In this document: positions 12,198 through 25,182 of the stretch, piece after piece
Layout of the letters: each line of letters opens with the position of its first letter
Numbering within the stretch: the stretch's first letter is position 1
NCBI GenBank assembly: GCA_037953625.1
Contig: CM075650.1
Coordinates: 121,255,706-121,319,705 of the forward strand
Length of the DNA: 64,000 bases
DNA from: Crotalaria pallida
Lineage: Eukaryota; Streptophyta; Magnoliopsida; Fabales; Fabaceae
Reading direction: 5' to 3'
Made by a program: the position numbers and the translations under genes
The notes under the pieces: generated by a model
Database searches by the model: none
What the model saw: the letters and a program-made list of their open reading frames with translations, nothing else
What the model was told of the DNA's origin: nothing

Positions 12198-12938
12198 GTT
12201 AAACATCACCTTCAACACGGTTTTTCACCTCACGTTTGTTGGGTTCGTGGATTTTTCTCTCGATTGAAGAAAAATTGTATTTGGGTTTTGGGTTAAACGC
12301 ATCCTAGCAACGATGTTTCTTTGGAGGATTTGAAATTTGATCTTAGCTATGATTCAACTATCTGGGTACAGGTTTTGGATTTGCATATCTGTATCGTTAT
12401 TGTTGAATCTAGGTTTCGATCTCTGTTTCTGTCCTTCAATATTTTTAACATTTGTTTGCTTTGGATACGGGTACCGTGAAGATGGTGGTGTTTATGCGAT
12501 GGAGTGTCAAAGATTGAAGCTATGGCTTGGATTGTATGTCTTTGTATATTGTTGTTTATATTTTGTTGGTGATTTTGTTATGTGAATAGCATTTTTATTA
12601 TTTATGCGGTGAATTTGTTATGTGAAGGTGAATTTTATTTTTTGTGATGTGAATCTCATTTCCGAATTTGTTATTATCTTTGTGGTGAATTTGTTATGTG
12701 AATCTCATTCATAAGGGTTGATTCTGATATTGGCATGTGGTATAATTTAGTAGTGTTGATATGGATATAAACATGTGGTTTGATTTAGATAATTGTGTAT
12801 GTTATTTTAGGTTTTCCATTTTAAAACTTACTAACCAGTTTTTTGATACCGCAGGAATAGTGGTTGGTAATAAGTTAAGTGTAGCATTATTGTTATCTCT
12901 TTGTTATTTTTTTTGTGTTCTATGTGTTTATTACCATA

Positions 12939-15900
12939 ATGGAGCTGAGGAGTAGAGGACGAAAGAATTCTGAACGGAACAAGAGAGCTCGAAGTTTGGT
13001 TGAGGCAAATGAAATTGATGAATGTCAAGCTACAGTCGATGAAAGGAATGTCAAGCTTTGGCGGCTTTCCTCTGGTGTTAATATTATGAATTAATTGGAT
13101 GCCACACAAAGAGATATAAGTAAAGTTTGCCAACGACGTAAGTTTTATAGTCAGGAAAATATTTTGAATTCATATTTTAAAGTGCTTCTAGGTGTTGAAT
13201 GTTTGAATGAATTTTGCAGTTGATTTAGTCAATCAATCAGGTTCGAGTTGTGGAAGATTTAGTCAAAGCAAGAAGAGAGGGATAAGTTTGATTGAGATTG
13301 ATGAAAACAAAGAAAATCAATTGTATGGTGAATGTAAGTTTTTAACAAATTTTGTTTATGTGTTTGATAAATTGAGATTGATTGAGTTTGAACAAAACAA
13401 TGACATTCAGTCGTTTTTCGAATGTATGTTTCGAATGATTTAAGTTAATGTTTTTGGTGAAGGTTTTGTAAGTTTTAGCACTCAATCAATATTATTTGTT
13501 TGTAGTTACTGAGAAGAATGTGCAAGATATTTGTAGTGGTGTGCAAAATCTGAACTGTTCCAACTGTGATGATGTTGTTCCATCTGTTGGAAGTAAGTGG
13601 GTAATTGAAGTTTATGTGTTTTGTTTTGGTTTTGTATGTTTTAGCACTAAATCAATAGAAGTTATCTGTAGTTGACGACACGAATGTGCAACATATTTGT
13701 GAAGGTGTGCAGAATCTCATGTTTGAACTGTGCTGATGTTTTTCCATTTGTTGGAAGTAAGTGCCATATTTGTATATTCAATTGTTGGTATAGTTTGTTG
13801 AATCTACATTTTAAATCATTGAACTTTATGTGTTTGGTGTTGTTGTTTGACAGTTTTAAAGTATTGAATGTAACTTTGGTGTAGGTAATGAGGAGATTCT
13901 GCAAGATATTTGTTGTGGTGTGCATAATTTGAAATGTTCCAACTGTGATGATGCTATTTCATTTGCTAAAATTAAGTGCCATATTTTGTTTTGTTAAATT
14001 GTTGTTATATATGAAATTAATTTTTTCATTTAATGTCAATTCTTCTCTCTGCCTTAGCCTCACCCCAAAATGTAGCTCGTGTAAACCGCAATGCAAAGTT
14101 TGGTGTGGTTAACAAAGTGTTGCCTGATGTTGAAGGTAAGGTTTGGTTTTTGAGTGTTGAAATGCTATATGACTTACAACCTGTGCTGGAAGTAATTTTG
14201 AATAACCTAAGTCATTCTTTTTACTGTGTATTGAATAACTTGAACTATTTGTGAACCTAACTTCGTTGAAATCATTTAACTATAGGTGTAGAGAACAACC
14301 GAAATGCTTCTGATAAATTTAATTTCAAGCATGGTAGGCTCAGAATTGTTCAACCTGTGAAAGATATATTGAGAACTGTTGACACACCTAACAGTGCAGA
14401 AGTCTCTAATTTGGACACACCTAAGAGTGCTATGCCTCGAAGAACACCTCTGAGTGATGTGACAAATATTATTGCTGACAGAAGGTTAAATCATCAGTTG
14501 TCTTTGAAGCCTGGCAAGCATCGTTTGACATTACTTCAGAAGTCTTTGGCTTAGTCTCCTAATTCGCATGAAACTGATTCACATGTTTCTGACTTAGTTA
14601 CTCCAACCCTCGACCATTCTGATGTATCTCGACATTTTACGCTTGATTGTAATAGTACACCTGTCGTGGAGGAAAGTGGAGGTTTTTTGGTTAATTCTGG
14701 GTTAAGTAGTGGTGAGGTGATGAAGACAGCTCACTTTTCGCGTGCTTCTAGAATTATAAGAAACTTATCATCCACTTTTGAAGAGGGGTGTAGTTCTCGC
14801 GAAAAAGTGAATTTAAATCCCTCATGCTTAACTCTGGCTACGGATTGTTTTGGAACTTATGCGGATAGTACTAACATCATGTTAGATGATGAGCTTGACA
14901 CATCTGATGATGACAATGGTGCTGAAGATTGCGAAGAATCGGGTATGTTATTATTTTTGAATATCTTGATTACTATCTTGCAGTTTGGTTTTCTTTTGAT
15001 GTAAAATTTATTTATTTATTTCTTATTCTTTTCATAATTTTTGTAGATGAGGAACTTGGTGAGATGGAGCTCAACAACACTTATGAAGGATATTTTGATG
15101 TTGGAGACCCTGACCAAGTATGTGAATTTTGTGGTGCAAGATTTTGGCTTTTGGAGAGAATTCGACCTAAGAGAAAGAATGACAGACCAATTAATACTAA
15201 GTGTAGTTCTAAGGGAAAAGTGAAGGTATCATTGTTGTCAAGACCTCCTGAGTATTTATTGAAATTAAAGACTGATAGGGATGATGTGGAAGCAAAACAT
15301 TTTCAAGAAAATATTCGAGCGTACAACATGATGTTTTCTTTTACATCAATGGGAGGAAAAATTGATGGAAGCATAAATAATGGTGGCGGTTGATATGTGT
15401 ATTGTTTGTCGGGGCAGAACCTTCACAGAATTGGAAGTCTCCTTCCACCGGAAGGACAAAATCCAAGATTTGCACAATTGTACATTTATGACACTCAGAA
15501 TGAAGTGAATAATAGATTGCAGTCATTGAGGTAATTACTTTCATAGAATGAGTAGTGCTGATTTAATAAAGTTCATGCTCTACTGTTTTTCCTTTGCACT
15601 AAGTATGATATTAATCTCTGTAGTGGAAGATCAAATGCTGTTTCTACTAACCTGCACACTGAGATTGTCGAGAATTTTCAAAATATGATGTATGAACACA
15701 ATCGCGTTGCTAAAGTATTTAGGATGGCAAGAGATCGACTAGAAGGTGAAGAAGTTTCTGATTTGAAGTTGAGGTTATTGAGAAAGATAAGAAAGGATTC
15801 TAATCTATACAATTTGCCAACATGTGATGAAATAGCTGCTTTAGTGGTAGGAGATGTTGACATTGACAATGGTGAGAGAGATATTATTGTAGAAACTCAA

Positions 15901-18900
15901 AGTGGGTTATTGCAAAGGATTCATGAGCTTCATCCCTTATATATTCCATTGCAATATCCAATGTTCATGCCATATGGTGAATATGGTTTCTGTGAGTTCA
16001 CTTTGCATGCTGAGCATACTGACCCTGATAACAGGAAAAATGGAAAGATGACATTGAGGGAGTATTTTGCATTTAGAATTCATCATCGGGATGGAGAGAA
16101 TACGATATTATTATATGGTCGCAGATTGTTCCAGCAGTTTGTTGTAGATGCATATACTATGATTGAAGCTTGGAGATTGGCATATATAAGATTTAATCAA
16201 AAAAAGCTTCGGCATGATTTGTATAAGGGAATAAGTGATGTTGTTTTCCAAGGAGAAAGAGAGGGTGCTGCTGTTGGCAAGAGGATTGTGTTGCCATCTA
16301 GCTTTACAGGAGGTCCTCGCTATTTAATGCAAAATTATCAAGATGTCATGGCCATATGTAAGTGGGCTGGATATCCCGACATATTCTTGACATTCACATG
16401 CAATCCTAAGTGGCCATAGTTTATGGGATTTACTTCAGCTCATGGTTTGAAAATTGAAGATAGGCCTGATGTAGCAATTCGTGTTTTCAAAATGAAATTA
16501 AATGAACTCATGGATGATCTGAAAAAGGGGAAAATCTTTGGTCCTTTAAAAGCTGGTATATCCTAACTTTTATTTTAATTTTGTCAATTATTTAATTTCC
16601 TTGCTATGATATAATGTAATCATTTTTTTTGTGTCGTAGCAATTTATACAATTGAATTTCAAAAGCGAGGGTTGCCTCATGCTCACAGTATTTTGTTTCT
16701 ACAACCTCAATTCAAACACATGCATCCAGAAGACATTGATAAAATTATAACTGCTGAAAGGCCAAATGAAGAAGTTGATCCTTAGATGCATGCATTAGTG
16801 AAAGAGTTCATGGTGCATGGGCCATGTGGAGCTGCAAATCCAAAATCTCCATGTATGGTTGATGGTCGTTGTTCGAAATACTATCCCAAGGATTTTGAAC
16901 CAGTCACAAAAGTGAATGAAGATGGTTTTCCCATTTATAGGAGAAGAAATGATGGAACAGTTTTTGAAAAATGAGGACTTTTGCTTGATAATCGAAGTGT
17001 TGTACCGCACAATCAAGAGCTAATCCGGAAGCATCGATCGCATATTAACACTGAATATTGTAATCAAAGTCGCAGTATTAAGTATTTATTCAAGTACATC
17101 AGCAAAGGCAATGACCGAGTTACAGTTGCTTTATACCAACAATCTACTTCTGATTCGTCGGTTCCTGTTGATGAGATTAAGTGCTATTATGATTGCCGAT
17201 ATATCTCTCCCTGTGAAGCAATGTGGAGGATATTTGGGTATGAAATTAAATTTAGGAAGCCTGTTGTTGAAAGACTGAAGTTGCATCTTCCTGGGGAACA
17301 GAGCATAGTTTATAAAGATGATGATGACCTGGAAAATTTCATAAGAAACCCAGGGAACCAGACCTCAATGTTTATGGCATGGATGGAGGCTAACCGGGTA
17401 TATGATGAGGCAAAGGAATTGTGTTACCTACAATTTCCTACCAAATTTGTATATGATAGGAAGGAAAGATGTTGGCGACCTCGAAAAAATGGGTTAACCA
17501 TTGGACGACTTATTTATATACCTCCAAATGGTGGTGAACTATTTTCTCTTAGTCTTTTGGTTAACAGAGTAAAGGGACCAACAAGTTATGCTGACATTCG
17601 TACAATAGATGGTGTTGAATATAACTCTTTCAGGGATGCATGCTATAGCTTGGGACTTCTTGATGATGATGCTAAATTTATCGAGGCTATTGAAGAAGCA
17701 AAGAGTTGGGGTACAGGAGTTCAACTGAGAAGATTATTTGTTACAATGTTATTATCCTGCACATTGAGTAGGCCAAAGGTTATTTGGCAAGCAACTTGGT
17801 TATATTTGTGTGAGGACTTGGTTTACCCATATAGACGCTTGATTTCAGGACAAGGTTAATGTAGCAAACCCATTTTGTATATTTTTTTTAGCATATCTTC
17901 TCTTACTCTTTTTTTATATGCAAATGTGAATGACAACTAACTTAAAATGTTTCAGGTTTACATTTTAGTGAAGCTCAAATCCAGGCTCTTGGTTTATTGG
18001 CGATTGATAATTATTTAAGGAGAGTTGGTAAATGCTTAAATGATTTTCCAAGTATGCCACAAGTAGATAATGATGCTTCTTCAAGTGTGACAAATACACT
18101 CATAGCAGAGCAACTAAACTTTGATAAAGCTGAATTAGCACTTGAATATATGAGACTTCATAGTTCCATGAATGAAGAGCAGATATTAGCATTCAATAAC
18201 ATTATGCAGGCAGTAGAAGAAGACAAAGGTAAAGGCAATAATAATTACATAAATTTTTAAATTTTGATTTTTTTAATTTTATAAGTTGTGTAAAGGTTTA
18301 AGTATTTGCAATCTAGATCATGATTGAACCTGTTGTGGACTAATTTTGACATTTACCAATTTTTATGAAAATAGGAGGTTTTTTCTTCCTTAATGGATAT
18401 GGCGGAACAGGCAAAACATACATTTGGAGAGCTTTAACAGCTAAACTCAGATCTGAAGGCAAGATAGTTTTGTGTGTTGCATCCAGCGGCATAGCTGCTA
18501 CCCTTCTTCCTGCAGCTCGCACAGCTCATTCTAGATTTCGTATTCCAGTTGTGATTGATGAAAATTCAACTTGTAACATTAGGAAAGGAAGTTTGTTGCC
18601 TGAGTTACTTATCAAATGTAGCTTGGTGATATGGGATGAAGCTCCTATGGTGAAAAGACATTGCTTTGAAGCACTGGACAAGACATTGAGAGACTTGATG
18701 CAAGAAATAAAACCTGAATCCCAATTTCTTCCATTTGTTGGCAAGGTAGTAGTACTAGAAGGTGATTTTCGTCATATTTTACCAGTTATCCCAGATGGTA
18801 AGCGATCTGAGATTGTTTTTAACACAATCAATTCTTCTATACTTTGGTTAGATTGCAAAATTCTTAAACTTTCGAGAAATATGAGATTACAAATGAATGG

Positions 18901-19763
18901 TACTGCCTCTGAAATACGTGAACTTAGAGAATTTTCTGAGTGGATGCTTGATGTTGGCGATGGCAAGTTTGGACCTCCTAATGATGGTGAGGTAGAGATT
19001 GAAATACCCAATGATCTAATTTTGATGGATTTTAGTGATCCAATGGAAGCAATCTTTCAGATTACATATCTTGACTATGAAATGCAATATTCAGATCCTC
19101 AGTACCTGAAGGATAGGGCTCTTTTAACCCCAACACTTGATATAGTTGATGAGGTGAATAATTTTATGATGAATAAATTGACAGGTCAAGAAAGAACATA
19201 TCTTAGTGCAGATAGTACTGGATATAATGCTGATCAGTTTGATATTTCTACTCGGTGTATTACCACAAGCATGTTGAATGATCTTAAATTTTCTAGTCTT
19301 CCTAATCATGAATTGAAGCTAAAGATTGGTGCTCCTATCATGTTGTTGAGGAACATCGACCAAGCTGCTGGGTTGTGTAAGGAACAAGAATGATAATCAC
19401 CCAATTGGTTAACCATGTTATAGGAGCTAAAGTTATTTAAGGAGGTACTCTAGGACATGAGGTATTTTTAAGCCGGATGAAGATGACTCCTTCTGACAGT
19501 AATTTACTGTTCAGATTGCAGCGTACACAATTTCCAATCACGATTTCTTATTGCATGACCATAAATAAAAGTCAGGGCCAATATTGTCAACTGTTACAGT
19601 CTATCTTCCTAAACAAGTATTTATTCATGGCCAGCTCTATGTTGCAATTTCAAGGGTGAAATCAAAACAAGGATTGATATTTATCATTTTGGATAAAAAT
19701 AGAAAACCTTCTTCAGCAACCCAGAATGTTGTTTACAAAGAAGTTTTTGAGAATGTTGGTTGA
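12939..19763 (+). pseudogene. Helitron Rep/PIF1-like helicase, inactivated
   Basis: Helitron transposase would nick and join DNA by an HUH/Tyr Rep domain and unwind it with a PIF1-type helicase. The start at 12939 (MELRSRGRKNSER) leads through many small exons. The Helitron-like N-terminal domain spans about 15050-16419 (VCEFCGARFW, FAQLYIYDTQNEVNNRL). The Rep domain follows, with the HUH motif QKRGLPHAH near 16664 and the Tyr-containing KYLFKYISKG near 17080. The helicase (18365-19763) has Walker A GYGGTGKT, Walker B VIWDEAPM, TINKSQGQ and YVAISRV. It is broken by in-frame stops (in the first exon after NIMN, and near 14552, 15391, 16417, 16783, 16972 and 19438) and by a frameshift near 19381. 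The catalytic motifs themselves survive. The intron count is inferred from splice sites only. Confidence 0.88.
13506..13985 (+). repeat. Three tandem copies of a small cysteine-containing exon
   Basis: Three exon-like units, about 13506-13593, 13674-13759 and 13885-13975, each read like VQDICSGVQNLNCSNCDDV, with a CxxC pair and a following acidic pair. Each follows a TTTGTAG or GGTGTAG acceptor-like site, and the first two end in GGAAGTAAGTG donor-like sites. The second copy carries a 1-base insertion, and the third has lost its donor. They form part of the N-terminal extension of the Helitron gene. Confidence 0.65.
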
Positions 19764-19859
19764 GGTACTATGATATTTGATGACTTCTGTTTTCTAAAAT
19801 ATAAGTTTCATACTTTGACCTTATTTTAACCTTAAATGCCAAGTAAGTAGTTTATCTTT

Positions 19860-20450
19860 GTTACTGAGTTATATGTTATAAGTTAATGAAATATCTTAAA
19901 TCTTTATCATGGTTTATGCAGCATTGTCTTAGTAAGCATATTTTGAGAAGCTTCAACTATAAGGAATAATTGCATACTTGGTCTAAAATGTGAAGTAAAT
20001 TTTGCTGAGCAACAACATTTTATAGATGGTGTGAATTGCATCCTTTGCAGGTATATGTATTTATCTCTGTCATTTCAATATTGAACCCTCATTTGAAGTT
20101 TGTATTTACTTATCAAATTATTTATGCTTCTTCAGCAACCCAGAATGTTATAGTCACAAATTTTATATATGTTATAAGTTATTGAAATATCTTATATTTG
20201 TATCATGGTTTATAAGGTATACTTCGAATTTATTTCTGACTTTTTGTTGCTTCGTATAAATATGCAGCATTGTCTTAGTAATCATATTTTCAGAACTTCA
20301 ACTATAAGGAATAATTGCATCCTTGCTGTAAAATGTGAAGTAAATTTTGCTGAGCGGCAACATTTTGTTGATGGTCTGGATTACATACTTTGCAGGTATA
20401 TGTATTTATCTTTGCCATTTCAATATTGAACCTCATTTAAACTTTTAATT
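19860..20450 (+). repeat. Tandem duplication downstream of the Helitron helicase
   Basis: A unit of about 200-280 bp occurs twice (about 19868-20100 and 20170-20440). Shared words include CAGCATTGTCTTAGTAA, CTTCAACTATAAGGAATAAT, GTGAAGTAAATTTTGCTGAG and TTTGCAGGTATATGTATTTA. The second copy has an extra segment before CAGCATTG. A related short word, AATTACAATAGTCTT, is also doubled at 20480-20525 and recurs as AATTATAATAGTCTTT at 24306 after the LTR insertion. No coding role was recognised. Confidence 0.7.
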
Positions 20451-20646
20451 GCTTTATCAAATTTTTTATCCTTTGCAGATAATTACAATAGTCTTTTGGG
20501 CATGAGATAATTACAATAGTCTTCTGGGCATCAAAGAATTATGAGATGTTGGTATTAGATTTCTAATTTTCTTACATGTTCATACATTATTCTAAAGTAT
20601 TATTCCTTTTGCTATAGGATTAGATAGACATATATTCATTTTTTTT

Positions 20647-23600
20647 TGTAACACCCCTAATTTTCGTCTCCCAAATAACCAAGAAATTAATTATAAAAAT
20701 TATTTTATAATTGATTTATATTAGTTTTGAAGGTCTTAGTTTTTGTACATTATGTGTTTTTATATATAAAAATATATGAGTTATATTTTTATATGGTTAT
20801 TTTGTACAAAAATATGAATATTGTAATTTGGTCCTTGGGTTAGGACCTAATTGCAATATTAGAAGGGTTTTTGAAGAAAGAGTAATTAAATTATTAATTT
20901 TTGAAGTTTTATCAGTATGTAACCGGTTACACGATGAACTCAGAAAACTGGGTTAGTGCATTTGATGAGTAATCACGCGTTTTAACCCAGAATTCGTTAC
21001 GAAATCATCTTAATCGTAGTGGGAGCTACGTGTCTTTATGCATGTTAACTTGATTTTTCTATAAATAGCCCAATTGATCGAGATTTTTGGCTCATTTTGC
21101 TGATCTGAAGGGCTGAAGCTCTATTTAGGGTTCCATAGTTTTTTGTTTCATTCTCAGTCTGTGTTGAGAGTTAGAAAACGAGTGATACACTGTTACAAAG
21201 CTCAAATCAAGGGCTTTGTACTGATATAAAGTTTGTGAGCTGAGAGTTCCTGGAGTTTGAGAACAAAGCTTGCAAAGTTAGGAGTTCAAGTTTGTCAGAA
21301 TTCGTTTCTGGTTTCTGGAGCTTATTTCAAGCATCGATTTGAGTAAGTATACACACTTCTTGAGTCTCAAATTTGTTCAAATCTTTAGTGCATGTTGCAT
21401 AGAGTGAGTATTGATGGTTTTCCCCAATTTGTTTGTCCATTTTATGTGTCAAATCTTATAGTTTTTGGATCCTGTCCAACCTGTTGTTGGGTGAAAATGG
21501 AGATTGTGGATTCTGGGGAGATCTTGCAAATTCCAGTGATTAAATTCATCAAGCACAACTTAGAGGTAAGGGGAAAGCTTACTATTTGCTAGAGTGAGGA
21601 TAAACATGTTTGGTAAATAGGATGAGTCACCAAGAGACTCCAAGGGCATAGTGTGAATTGGTTTAATGGCTTGGAGGCCAACTTTAGCTCATTTCTTATT
21701 TTGAGCAATTAAAATATGATGCATGCAAGCTATTGTGATGACAATTTCATGACTTATTTGGATATTATGTGAATTGATGCATTAAGTTGTGAAATATGTG
21801 ATTTATGCACTTTTGGGTATGATGATTTTGCATGCATGAATTTGTGATATGTTTAAGTGTTTAAACATGTGTACTTTAAGGTATTAAACTCTGGGTAATG
21901 ATGAAACTAGGTTAAGATTTGAGTACAATTGAAAATGGTGTTGAAAAGTTAGTTTTAGTATGCTGTGCTGCATAATCTAACCGGTTAGATCCTGTCTGTA
22001 ACCGGTTAGAACCTGACAAAAATGAAAATATGCAATTCTGGTGTTGGTTAAGTAATTCTCACCATTTTTAATTAATACTTAAGGCCTATTAACACTGTTA
22101 TTACCCTGTGATTGTGGGATATGAATTCCAAACTAGATAATTGGTTTATACCTTAAAGTGAATGACAAATTCAATTGAAAATCTTGAAGTTATATGCATT
22201 TTGATGCTCATAATATTAGTGGATGCAAGATTAATGTGTTGCAGTGGGTAAACATGTTAATATTAAGGTATTGTAACTCTGTGTATGGTTGAAATTGGTT
22301 AAATTTGAGTATTGGAAAGAATGGTATGCAAAACCTCACTTTTCAGTGTATTTTATGCATAATCTAACCGGTTAGTCTGAAGCTGTAACCGGTTAGATAC
22401 TGTCAGTTTTCAAAAGAAAAAGGTTTTCTGAAATTGGCTAAGTGTTCATACCATTTGTACTCAAGTTTAAGCTAGAATTTCATATAAAAACCAATCTAAA
22501 AATATGTGATTGAGCACTGTTTGGTTTAGATTGGAGGTGATGAGTTAATACCTTAATATTTAATGATAATTTCAAGAGGAAAGTATGCATAAATGAAATT
22601 GGATTATGACTTAGATCTTTTGAATGATAATATGTGTTGAACTTGAGGTATTCTGTTATGCTAAGACCCTGTTATTGGATTGAGTAGAGAATTCAAGAAA
22701 AGATTCTTTGAAAATTAGTGGTTTCAAGTTCAGGTCTGTAATTCTAACCGGTTAGGTTGTGATCTAAATGTACCTGAAACTTAAAAATAAAAGTTAAGTT
22801 TTTGAGTAAGGATTGTTAATACCAATGATTATATTCTCTCAATCCAGGTCTATGAGCATATGTTTAACTTAAATTCAAAGGTGAATTTTATGAGTAAAGT
22901 TATACCTCAAGATATCATTCAGAAGTTGTGTTTTTCTAAGTCATAATAATGAAATTAATGGAAAGACCAATCTTAATAATTATGTGTGCATCCGTGCATG
23001 GATAAAGGTGATGAAATGGGTTGGCAATGATCGTTTGTCATATTCTGGGAATATGAGTAAGTGTACTCTGGAAGTTCCAAATTGATGCAACCTACTTGAT
23101 GACACATTCTGGGAATGTGGCCAGTGTCTGGGACATGGTTTTTTATGCGTTCTGGGAACGTAATGCACACTCTGGGAGTGGTGCTTGTTTTCCAAGTATG
23201 GTTTGCCATACGTTCTGGGAACGTATGTTTGTGCGTGCATTCATTCATAGAGAATGAAGATTAAGTTGGTAAGGATTGTTTGTCATGTTCTGGGAACATG
23301 AGGAGGGTACTCTGGGAGTACCATATTGGTGCAACCTACTTGATGACACATTCTGGGAATGTGGCCAGTGTCTGGGACATGGTTTTTGATGTGTTCTGGG
23401 AACACATTGGTGTGCAACCTACTTGATGACACATTCTAGGAATGTGGCCAGTGTCTTGGACATGGTTTCTTTGATACGTTCTGGGAACGTGATGCACACT
23501 CTGGGAGTGGTGCTTGTTATATTCCAAGTATGGTTTGCTATACGTTCTGGGAACTTATATTAGTGTTCTGGGAACACACTGGTGTAATGGATGGACGTCC

Positions 23601-24285
23601 GAGATTGATTAATATGGAGGCCTCAGGATTATGAGATAGAAAGCATGCATCATGCCACCTGCATTGAAAGACTTATTATGATTAACCGGGTGTGCTCATA
23701 TGGTTATGCATTCTGATTTGCTACATGATTACTTGTGTATGTTAGTTTTATTCTCATTTGATTATGCGAATATGTATAGCTAACCCCCATGCCCTTATTA
23801 GGTGTTGATCGTATATCTAGCTTGCACAAAAGTCAGTGAAGGGAGATGTCCCTTAGGTGCATGCAGAGTGTAGAAAGTGTGGGTTGGGAACCCTTTGTGC
23901 AGATATCAAGGATCCGACCAGATGTATGTTTGGACAGAGGACCAGTGACCAGCTCTATAACATCTCTATTTTTATAGTATTTATATGATACACATTTTGA
24001 AAGAGGTATCATAAGATGAATTTAGTTTCATAATAATACTTATTTGGTATCCATGGACTTGTTACACTTGATATATTTTGGGGGTATAATATGATGATTT
24101 TACTATGTTTCCGCAAACTCTGATTTTATTAGTCAAATTCATTATTAATCAAATATTTGAAAAAGGAATTTTCAAATGAAAGGAAAATTTTTATTGTCAA
24201 ATCTTTTCCCAACAATGACAAGTCCAAGAAATCATAAACTTATTAATTTTCTTATAAAGTAAGATGATATACAAGGAGTGTTACA
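20647..24285 (+). mobile_element. 3.6-kb LTR-like element (probable gypsy solo LTR)
   Basis: The element starts TGTAACACCCC and ends GGAGTGTTACA and is flanked by TTTTT on both sides, a 5-bp duplication in low-complexity DNA. A TATA box (TATAAATA, 21060-21067) follows the first 400 bp, as in an LTR. No internal primer-binding site, gag or pol was seen, so a solo LTR of a Ty3/gypsy element with very long LTRs is the best reading. It is diverged kin of the element at 58705-62247: shared blocks include the ends, GAGTCACCAAGAGACTCCAAG-like and GGATGGACGTC words, and a TATGCCCTT word near the 3' third. It carries TAACCGGTTA palindromes and a hairpin array (23039-23585). It interrupts the Helitron. 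Confidence 0.65.
23039..23585 (+). repeat. Array of hairpins with covarying arms around CTGGG
   Basis: At least a dozen units share the form arm-CTGGG-inverse arm. Examples are CATATT/AATATG (23039-23055), CACATT/AATGTG (23103-23119 and 23347-23363), CATACGTT/AACGTATG (23207-23227), CATGTT/AACATG (23284-23300), GGTACT/AGTACC (23306-23322) and ATGTGTT/AACACAT (23389-23407). The arms differ between units but remain complementary, while the 5-nt core stays the same. Some units are imperfect, for example CTAGG at 23437. The array lies well downstream of the TATA box, so it would be transcribed. Confidence 0.85.
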
Positions 24286-25182
24286 TTTTTTGTCTTTGCA
24301 GATCTAATTATAATAGTCTTTTTGCCATTAAAGGCTGGTAATTATATAGTGCTTTTTATTTTGGGTACGTCTGTCTCATGGTTTTAACATAATTTGTATA
24401 TGAATATATCATTCTAAAATATGATTTCTTTTAATATATACTTTTCATAGAGAATAACATTGTGTTATAGCTATTAAAATTCTATTAATACCTCTTTTTT
24501 TATTTATATTTATATAAATGAACAATACTATATTATTTAAACAGAATTGATTCTTTATCATTACTTATTCTGTTTTCGTTTCATGTCCTTTCTTTTCAAT
24601 GGATAATATTCTGTCAGTTATAGTAAACCTGAAAAAACGAAAAGCCAACCTTTGACTCACTTTATCAATATCGAGTGAAAATAGGAATTGATGTTAAGAT
24701 TCTTATATTCTTATCCCTGAAAACGAATATCACAGAAAGGAATCATGAGGTATCGTTTCAGTTCCCTATGAGACAACCTCAAAACCGTCCAAAATTTATT
24801 GAACTATCAATCAATGCAAGTCTTGAAACTTGTGGACTAACAGTTGTGACTATTAATTGCATTGTATTGGTTCACCTAGCACATCTGTCCAGTTTCATAG
24901 AAACGGTTAATTCAGTAGCAATTATAACTTCCCAATTTATGCCTATAAAAGGAGCCCTAATCTACTTCTTTCCGATCATATTTCTCTTTGCAACACACGA
25001 CCTCTTCTGCATACAGAGGTATTACTAATTCTTTCTCTTCTCTCGGTTTATAATACTTTCTTCTTTATTTTATTTTACATTTTCACTTTACACTTTTACT
25101 AATTCATTCTTATTCTGCTGCAATTAAAACTTTTAATAATTCTTCTTCCTCTTTCTCTTGATACTATTGTCTCTGCAGCAAC
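24286..25182 (+). promoter_or_regulatory. Region upstream of the B3-like ORF with TATA box
   Basis: A TATA box (TATAAAA, 24944-24950) lies in AT-rich DNA about 230 bp before the ATG at 25183. The start of the region continues Helitron-like sequence interrupted by the LTR insertion. No other gene is supported in this stretch. Confidence 0.45.

Noticed and set aside
11493..12267. Several ORFs of 64-114 codons within the hAT-like element.
   Set aside because: They are translations of the GC-rich inverted ends; none matches a transposase.
22973..23527. Minus-strand ORFs over the hairpin array (repeated NVPRTY/FPE-like peptides), and the idea of a CRISPR-like array.
   Set aside because: The peptides are by-products of the repeated CTGGGAA word. 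Units are palindromic with no regular spacers, and the genome is eukaryotic.
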